Positions 53,650 through 58,621 of a stretch of DNA of 58,621 bases are shown in pieces. The first letter of the stretch is position 1. Every line of letters starts with the position of its first letter. Source of the DNA: DAISIL01 sp036822015. GTDB taxonomy: Bacteria > Bacteroidota > Bacteroidia > Cytophagales > Bernardetiaceae. The notes under the pieces are model-generated. The model was not told the origin of the DNA. It was given only the letters and a program-made list of their open reading frames with translations, and made no database searches. A program made the translations under genes and the position numbers. The DNA lies in the NCBI GenBank assembly GCA_036822015.1, contig DAISIL010000014.1:1-58621 (forward strand), read 5' to 3'.

Positions 53650-55140
53650 ATGCGTCAAATCGTTTTTGTTTGTTATTTGTTCATTGGTTGGATGCCCCTA
53701 GCAGTGGGGCAAGTGGTTGGAGAGATCAAGGATACCTGGCCCCAACCGGACAGCGATTTAACCAAAGTGCGGGAGTATTACGACTTCGATAAAACAAAGG
53801 TCAAGGCCGAGTACTTCTTTGTCGGATCAGATACCCTGAACATCGAAGGGGAGTACAAGCGGTTTTATGTGGACGGCCGCCTGCGCTATGTCTGTACCTT
53901 TGAAGGAGGAGAGATCGTGGGGCAACTCACAGAGTATCACCCCAACGGAGGCCCTAAAATGATCGGTGCGTATGCCCAAGGCAAAAAGCAGGGTGAGTTT
54001 GTGGAGTATTACCCCAACGGCACGGTACGGATGCGCTACCACTGTCAGGACGACAAAAAAGAAGGCCCGCTGCTGGCTTACGATGAGCAGGGGCGGCTTC
54101 TCCAAAAGGGAACCTACCAAAACGATCACTTACAAGACACTTTTTACACCTTCTACCCCGAAGGCAAAGTGCGCTCGGCCACACCCTTTGTGCAGGATAC
54201 GCTCCAGGGGACGATGAAGGAATACTACCCCTCGGGCGCACTCAAGCGCACCCTTGATTACCACCAAAACCAACAGACGGGATGGGAAATCACCTACCAC
54301 GAAAACGGACAGCGACGTACCCAAACCCAGCTCTTGAGGGGTGTCCCCAATGGCGATTTTGTCAGCTATTATGACAACGGACAAGTCGAACTGGAAGCCG
54401 TCAATCTCGAAGGGGCCCGCAATGGCTACTTCAAACGCTATCACGCCAACGGATACCTGATCCAGGAGGGAAACTACCGATCCGGGCAGTTGCATGGCGA
54501 ATCTAAGGTCTATCACGAGGATACCGGCAAACTCAAACGCATCATCACCTATCAGCAGGGCAAGCCCGTAGTGAGTGTCGTCTATTTCAAAAACGGAAAT
54601 ATCGAACAAGAACTAAGGCACCGAGGCAGCAAAACAGACATCACAGAGTTTTACCCTAGCGGCAACAAAAAAGCCGAACGCTCTCTACTCGGAGACAAAC
54701 CCGAAGGTGTTCAAAAAACCTACTATCCCTCGGGAAAGCCCCAGGTACGTAGCACCTACAAAGACGGAAAACTACACGGAAGTTATATCACTTATTTCCC
54801 CGACGGAAAAACCCACGAAAACATCGACTACGAGTACGGCAACAAACAAGGCATCGCCCGTGAGTATTACCCCGACGGACAACTCAAAAGCCTCACCAAC
54901 TACCGCGTAGGATACCTTACCGGAATGGCCATCTACTATCACCCCAACGGAAAAGTAGCCACCGAAGGACGATACAAGCACGGCGGAAAGTCCGGACATT
55001 GGTACCTCTACGATGACCAGGAGCGGCTCCACAGGCGCGAAACCTACCGACGCAACCAACTCAAAGGACGGCGAAATTATCGAGATTTACAGAAAAGAAG
55101 CCAGATTGAAGAAGTCCGTAAGTGGAGGAAACAAAAGTAA
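53650..55140 (+). CDS. Exported protein of about 17 MORN_2/YwqK repeats
   Basis: A 496-residue protein with a signal peptide (IVFVCYLFIGWMPLAVGQ) followed by about 17 repeats of some 23 residues. Each has a core like YYPNGTVR, YHENGQRR, YYDNGQVE, YFPDGKTH or YYPDGQLK, then G-x-Y-x-x-G-x-x-x-G. This is the MORN_2 pattern of YwqK-type proteins, usually labelled antitoxin but without firm evidence. The repeats form extended beta-hairpin ladders that often mediate binding. The last ~40 residues are strongly basic. The downstream genes are a small membrane protein and the RING-like protein, echoing 26.2-29.8 kb. Confidence 0.85.
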   Translation: MRQIVFVCYLFIGWMPLAVGQVVGEIKDTWPQPDSDLTKVREYYDFDKTKVKAEYFFVGSDTLNIEGEYKRFYVDGRLRYVCTFEGGEIVGQLTEYHPNGGPKMIGAYAQGKKQGEFVEYYPNGTVRMRYHCQDDKKEGPLLAYDEQGRLLQKGTYQNDHLQDTFYTFYPEGKVRSATPFVQDTLQGTMKEYYPSGALKRTLDYHQNQQTGWEITYHENGQRRTQTQLLRGVPNGDFVSYYDNGQVELEAVNLEGARNGYFKRYHANGYLIQEGNYRSGQLHGESKVYHEDTGKLKRIITYQQGKPVVSVVYFKNGNIEQELRHRGSKTDITEFYPSGNKKAERSLLGDKPEGVQKTYYPSGKPQVRSTYKDGKLHGSYITYFPDGKTHENIDYEYGNKQGIAREYYPDGQLKSLTNYRVGYLTGMAIYYHPNGKVATEGRYKHGGKSGHWYLYDDQERLHRRETYRRNQLKGRRNYRDLQKRSQIEEVRKWRKQK

Positions 55141-55198
55141 TGCAAATGTCGTATTTTTCACCTAAATTTGTTTATTCATCACCAACCATCCATTGCTT

Positions 55199-55615
55199 AT
55201 GTACAACGAACGAGATGACAATTACGAGTTTAATGACCAGGAAAACGGCATACTCAAAGCGCTTTCCAGTCGCATGTATTGGGTCGCTGTGGTATTCTTG
55301 ATCCTCGGTGGTCTCAAAGTGTTTGAGGGTATGCAGTCGCTTTTGTTGGGCTTAGAAATGACCGATACTTTGATGCGGGATATGATTCAGGATTTCTTGT
55401 TGAGTGGGATGTTTATCATCATGGGTATCTTGACCTTAAGTGTATCCCAGTCCTTCAAACTCGTCATCAATACCGAAGGCAGAGACATCGACAACCTCCT
55501 GGATGCCGTTAAGGCACTCACCAAGCTCCAAACGGTAACCCTAATTCTGATCGCCATGACGATCATTTCCACCCTGGTAGTCTGGATACCCTTTTTGTTA
55601 CGCCGCTTTAGCTAA
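55199..55615 (+). CDS. Small membrane protein, function unknown
   Basis: A protein of 138 residues from the ATG at 55199. Three hydrophobic helices are visible: YWVAVVFLILGGLKVFEGM, FLLSGMFIIMGILTLSVS and VTLILIAMTIISTLVVWIPFLL, with a soluble segment between the last two containing NTEGRDIDNLLDAVKALTKL. The N-terminus is acidic. A possible -7 element TAAATTTG lies at 55163-55170. The stop overlaps the next start by 1 bp (TAATG), so the two are coupled. I do not recognise the family. Confidence 0.8.
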   Translation: MYNERDDNYEFNDQENGILKALSSRMYWVAVVFLILGGLKVFEGMQSLLLGLEMTDTLMRDMIQDFLLSGMFIIMGILTLSVSQSFKLVINTEGRDIDNLLDAVKALTKLQTVTLILIAMTIISTLVVWIPFLLRRFS

Positions 55616-56385
55616 TGCAAAACACCTATGTCCATGTACTAAATACCCGCGATCACGCTGATTTTTTGGAAACACTCCCCGCCGATCCCATCACGGGAGA
55701 GGAACTCCAGGAGGGCGATCAGGTGGTAGTTTGTGCAGGATGTAAGTCGGCTTTTTTGGAAGAAAGCTGGCACTATATGGGGAGTAAGCATTGCCAGCAA
55801 AGCGATACCCTACCCGATATTCCTATCCTAAAAACCCTTCAACTGCGCTGGAACCCAGGGGCAGTACTCTTTCAAAACGACATCGTTCCCGAGAAACACT
55901 CCTGGTGGCTCTCCATTTTTGTTACTTTGTCTTTCCTGCTTTTGCATCTGGTCGGAAACACCCACGATATATTCTTGACGAGCTATGTCGTTTTTTCTTT
56001 CATCTGGATTATCCATCAAAGCCAACGCCTGCTCTACAAACTCACCGTTTATCGAAACGCAATTCATATTCATTTCCCCTTCAAGATCAAAGGAAAAAAA
56101 ACAGAACAGATTTCTTTGGGGAACTTACAGAAAATCGCTTACATAGAACGTCAGGGTATCGGCGATTTTCGTCCACCCCTCTTGATCCTGACCGACAAAA
56201 ACGGAAAAGAAAGGCGGCTGGCACTCCCCCGCGATATGCGGCGTACCCAAACGCGCCACGATTTTTTTAAGTCATTGGGGCTGATTAGCCGAGAGGTCTC
56301 GGTAGAGATACGTACCCATGACCGCAAAGAGCAGCAATACTTGCAACGCCTCACCCATGATCCGCAGCGGTTTCGGGTACTCTAG
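55615..56385 (+). CDS. RING-like zinc module, two membrane helices and PH-like domain
   Basis: A 256-residue protein. Residues 24-65 carry DPITGEELQEGDQVVVCAGC then SAFLEESWHYMGSKHCQQS, nearly the same as in the gene at 28309; candidate metal ligands are Cys, Cys, His, His and Cys. Two helices follow (WLSIFVTLSFLLLHLVG and TSYVVFSFIWIIHQSQ). The C-terminal part, YKLTVYRNAIHIHFPF to RRLALPRDM, has the pattern of a bacterial PH-like domain. The module resembles half of a RING or treble-clef zinc finger; this is inferred. It is co-transcribed with the membrane protein before it and converges on the 56388 gene with 2 bp between them. Confidence 0.7.
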   Translation: MQNTYVHVLNTRDHADFLETLPADPITGEELQEGDQVVVCAGCKSAFLEESWHYMGSKHCQQSDTLPDIPILKTLQLRWNPGAVLFQNDIVPEKHSWWLSIFVTLSFLLLHLVGNTHDIFLTSYVVFSFIWIIHQSQRLLYKLTVYRNAIHIHFPFKIKGKKTEQISLGNLQKIAYIERQGIGDFRPPLLILTDKNGKERRLALPRDMRRTQTRHDFFKSLGLISREVSVEIRTHDRKEQQYLQRLTHDPQRFRVL

Positions 56386-56387
56386 CT

Positions 56388-56714
56388 TTATCGGCTATAC
56401 CGAATCAGGCTTACTTCTTCCATCGTCTCCGAAACCAACAGGGCATCGTATTCCCCTATTTTTTCCTTTTCCTCTAACTTCTTGATCTTCAAAACAATTT
56501 GAAGGAGCGTCTGGCGTACCGAATAGCTGTTACGCTTCATTGGCAGCACCTCTACGATCTCGTAAGCCCGCACGGGATCGGCGAGTAGATATACGGGAAC
56601 GCCTTCGATCTTCTGGACACGGGCCAGATGCGGGTCATCAAAAAGCGATGCCCCCGAAAAAATCATCAGAAGCATCGCCCATCCAAAAAATCGTACAAAG
56701 TGTTTATTCCACAT
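56388..56714 (-). CDS. Small exported hypothetical protein
   Basis: A 108-residue protein with a hydrophobic N-terminus (FVRFFGWAMLLMIFSGASL). VQKIEGVPVYLLADPVRAYEIVEVL followed by Lys-rich helix LLQIVLKIKKLEEKEKIGEYDALLVS suggests a small alpha/beta domain outside the cytoplasm. The start overlaps the end of the upstream gene by 11 bp, so the two form an operon. No family recognised. Confidence 0.7.
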   Translation of the reverse strand: MWNKHFVRFFGWAMLLMIFSGASLFDDPHLARVQKIEGVPVYLLADPVRAYEIVEVLPMKRNSYSVRQTLLQIVLKIKKLEEKEKIGEYDALLVSETMEEVSLIRYSR

Positions 56715-57339
56715 ACTGAATCACGTACTTGTGTTTGCCCGTGAACTCTTCACCTTTCATGCCAATAAAAGCACGGCCAGAACCATCGTAAGTAAAATGC
56801 TTACGTTTCCAGCTACCGTCTTTCTTTTCGGCAAAGAAAGTAACCTCTACTTTTTTGCCCGTAGGTGAGTACACGTAGCCATACCGAAACTCTACATTGT
56901 TGGCATCCTCCTCCATGTCCACGATCTTGAATTTGGGTGCCTGATCGCGGGCGTTGTGGCGCATCTCTACCGTCATCACATCCGGGAAAGGGTCATTACC
57001 TCGGTTTTCGTCCTGGTAGGTTGCGTATGCGTAGTAATTACCCGTGTATTCGCAGCTAGAGAGCTTCATCACGAGCGGGCCAGGACCATTTCGCACGAAC
57101 TCTTTTCGATCCCAGTAGCCGGATTTGTGTTGCAGGTAAACGGCGATCAGAACGGGTTTGTGTTCGCGTGCGCTCACATAACCCTGCTCAAAGGTAGTTC
57201 CTGTGCCGCCATTACAGTCCGAGAGCTTTTTGCTTTCAATCACTTTAAATTTAGGTGTTTGTGCCTGAACGGATGCAAGCATTCCGCCAAAGAGAAGCAA
57301 AACAAGCCCCCAATTCCAAATTTTTCTGTGTGTAAACAT
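56704..57339 (-). CDS. Exported protein with two related domains, function unknown
   Basis: A protein of 211 residues from the ATG at 57339 (MFTHRKIW), giving a clean signal peptide ending VQAQ; an earlier ATG at 57357 is possible. The mature part appears to repeat: PKFKVIESKK...FEQGYV...GYWDRKEFVRNGPGPLVMKL...YTGNYYAYATY and PKFKIVDMEE...FRYGYV...GSWKRKHFTYDGSGRAFIGM...FTGKHKYVIQY. Two copies of a ~90-residue beta-rich unit are therefore likely. No family was recognised. 57358-57523 upstream is AT-rich and holds no gene. Confidence 0.75.
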   Translation of the reverse strand: MFTHRKIWNWGLVLLLFGGMLASVQAQTPKFKVIESKKLSDCNGGTGTTFEQGYVSAREHKPVLIAVYLQHKSGYWDRKEFVRNGPGPLVMKLSSCEYTGNYYAYATYQDENRGNDPFPDVMTVEMRHNARDQAPKFKIVDMEEDANNVEFRYGYVYSPTGKKVEVTFFAEKKDGSWKRKHFTYDGSGRAFIGMKGEEFTGKHKYVIQYVE

Positions 57340-57523
57340 CAACATAATCGCATACATAAAAAAGTAAGTTAAAACAAAAAATCAGTAGAGATGAACTAAG
57401 CACACCCTAACGGAGGGCCATAGTCCAAGAATGTTGCCAAAGAAACAAATAAAATTTGGGTAGTATATTGTTAGATATATCCACAAAAGTACGTAAGATT
57501 TACTTGTCAAGCGATGATATTTA

Positions 57524-58204
57524 TCACTTGAACATAGTTTTTCGACCAAAGTCCTTACAAATTGGGCAAACAAGCGGATCATGCCCACGAGCGGGGCAAT
57601 ATTCCCGACCAAAGAAAATAATCTGGAGATGTAAGCGGTTCCAACGCTCCTCGGGAAAGAGTGCCTTCAGGTCTGCCTCCGTGCGTTCAACGTTTTTTCC
57701 CGTTGAGAGTTTCCAGCGATACGCCAGACGGTGGATATGTGTATCGACCGGAAACGCCGGCACACCGAAGGCCTGCGACATCACCACGGAGGCTGTCTTG
57801 TGTCCCACGCCAGGCAAAGCCTCCAAGGCCTCAAAACTTTGAGGGACTTGCCCGCCGTGTTCGGTAAGGAGCATCTGGGACAAAGTATGGATCGCCTGCG
57901 ACTTGCGCGGCGAGAGACCACAGGGACGGATGATTTGTTTGATCTGCTCCACCGAAAGCTGTACCATTGCTTCGGGGGTATCGGCAAGGGCAAAGAGCGA
58001 CGGCGTAACCTGATTGACGCGCTTATCCGTGCATTGGGCCGAGAGCAAGACCGCGACCAGGAGTGTGTACGGATCGTGATGATCGAGCGGGATAGGTATC
58101 TCCGGGTAAAGGTTTTCGAGAATATCGGCGATCTCGAGCGCACGTATGCGCTGGGCTTTGGATGGGCGGGCAGGCTTGGGCATCGGTTTATCCTTCTTGG
58201 GCAA
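57524..58204 (-). CDS. nth: Endonuclease III
   Basis: A 226-residue DNA glycosylase/AP lyase that removes oxidised pyrimidines. LSAQCTDKRVN, then LPGVGHKTASVV (helix-hairpin-helix with catalytic Lys) and VDTHIHRLAYR with the catalytic Asp are diagnostic. The C-terminal cluster region reads CPARGHDPLVCPICKDFG; only three Cys are visible, not the classical C-x6-C-x2-C-x5-C, so a 4Fe-4S cluster may be absent or differently bound. The first ATG at 58204 overlaps the upstream gene by 17 bp; an ATG at 58183 avoids that overlap and is a fair alternative. Confidence 0.95.
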   Translation of the reverse strand: MPKKDKPMPKPARPSKAQRIRALEIADILENLYPEIPIPLDHHDPYTLLVAVLLSAQCTDKRVNQVTPSLFALADTPEAMVQLSVEQIKQIIRPCGLSPRKSQAIHTLSQMLLTEHGGQVPQSFEALEALPGVGHKTASVVMSQAFGVPAFPVDTHIHRLAYRWKLSTGKNVERTEADLKALFPEERWNRLHLQIIFFGREYCPARGHDPLVCPICKDFGRKTMFK

Positions 58205-58621
58205 CGACGCTTTTTACCTCCGGCATCAACTGATGAAACAAGTTTTCGATCCCTGATTTGAGCGTAATCACGGATGAGGGACAGCCACTGCATGAGCCTT
58301 GCAAAACCACCGACAGCTGTCCTGTTTCGGGATCGAAGCTACCAAAGGTGATCGCTCCCCCGTCCATCTCTACGGCCGGCCGGACATACTCGGAGAGTAT
58401 CTGCTGAATGCGCTCCTCCTGTGGGTTTTTGGGCTGTGCCTCATGCTCCTCGTGGCCTGGCTCTTCGGCAAAAAAGGGATGGCCCGCCTGGGCATAGTCC
58501 AGCAAAAACGAACGGATTTCGTGGCGTAGCTCCTCCCATGCTGCCGTGGTGGATTTGGTGATGGTGATGAAGTTTTGGGCAAAAAACACCCGCTCTACCG
58601 CCGGAAAGGCATCAAAAATCG
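58188..58621 (-). CDS. NifU/Nfu-type iron-sulfur scaffold (partial, 5' end outside window)
   Basis: The frame is open to the right edge of the window, reading IFDAFPAVERVFFAQNFITITK into the domain, so the N-terminus lies beyond it. An Nfu N-terminal domain is followed by an acidic linker (FAEEPGHEEHEAQ) and the NifU C-terminal domain with IQQILSEYVRPAVEMDGG and GSCSGCPSS, whose CxxC holds the cluster. It delivers Fe-S clusters to target proteins in the cytoplasm. The nth gene follows directly, and endonuclease III is commonly an Fe-S protein, though here one Cys is missing. Confidence 0.93.
   Translation of the reverse strand, partial: IFDAFPAVERVFFAQNFITITKSTTAAWEELRHEIRSFLLDYAQAGHPFFAEEPGHEEHEAQPKNPQEERIQQILSEYVRPAVEMDGGAITFGSFDPETGQLSVVLQGSCSGCPSSVITLKSGIENLFHQLMPEVKSVVAQEG

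Noticed and set aside
1..58621. CRISPR arrays, rRNA genes, prophage, transposase or integrase genes
   Set aside because: I looked for regularly spaced repeats, rRNA-like segments and DDE/tyrosine/serine recombinase motifs in the translations and saw none.

Overview
The window looks like a chromosomal segment of a Bacteroidota bacterium of the Cytophaga/Saprospira type. The class-level placement is inference. The evidence is a complete actABCDEF alternative complex III operon followed by coxB-coxA, a DUF4837 lipoprotein, DUF1343/NamZ and MbnP lipoproteins, poor Shine-Dalgarno sequences, and promoters of the Bacteroidota form TTG-N20-TAnnTTTG (seen at rplB, tRNA-Cys and actA). No rRNA, CRISPR array, integrase or transposase was found.

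Region 1 (1 to about 13,000) is visibly AT-rich and accessory. It begins with the last 13 codons of an alkaline-phosphatase-superfamily gene. That 3' end is repeated at 4135-4204, so a near-identical direct repeat of about 70 bp brackets a 1277-residue sacsin-like ATPase with a C-terminal DUF3883-type nuclease domain. Next comes a run of minus-strand genes: M6-like metalloprotease lipoprotein, AraC regulator, SRPBCC protein, two alpha/beta hydrolases, two overlapping membrane metalloprotease genes (DUF3267 and CPBP), and a DUF262-DUF1524 (GmrSD-like) restriction protein.

Region 2 (13,009-21,400) has core-like composition. A tightly packed minus-strand operon encodes a STAND NTPase, NamZ-like exo-muramidase, MbnP, MurB and a UbiA prenyltransferase. 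Upstream, and separated by a strong terminator, is a ribosomal protein operon reduced to rplB-rpsS-rplV-rpsC. It has its own promoter and a leader with two hairpins. The usual S10-operon flanks (rpsJ, rplC, rplD, rplW before; rplP, rpmC onward after) are absent.

Region 3 (21,400-35,930) holds a NuiA-like protein, a secreted protein of eleven repeats, phosphoglucose/phosphomannose isomerase, a DUF3352-like protein with a MORN tail, a RING-like/TPR/propeller gene broken by a frameshift, an NRDE/TANGO2 protein, an LptF/G permease, a thioredoxin-like protein, argH, gcvT, a TlpA-like protein and tRNA-Cys(GCA).

Region 4 (36,100-48,060) is respiratory: complex III oxidises quinol and passes electrons to the cytochrome oxidase encoded just downstream.

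Region 5 (48,097-58,621) holds an aminotransferase, an alpha/beta hydrolase, a sterol-desaturase family enzyme, DUF4837, a small gene interrupted by an in-frame TGA, a lipocalin-like protein, a large MORN-repeat protein, a membrane protein, a second RING-like protein, two hypothetical exported proteins, endonuclease III and a partial Nfu-type iron-sulfur scaffold. The most suggestive unexplained pattern is that a MORN-repeat gene plus a gene with the same CAGC...SWHY...HC putative zinc module occurs at two separate loci (26.2-29.8 kb and 53.7-56.4 kb).
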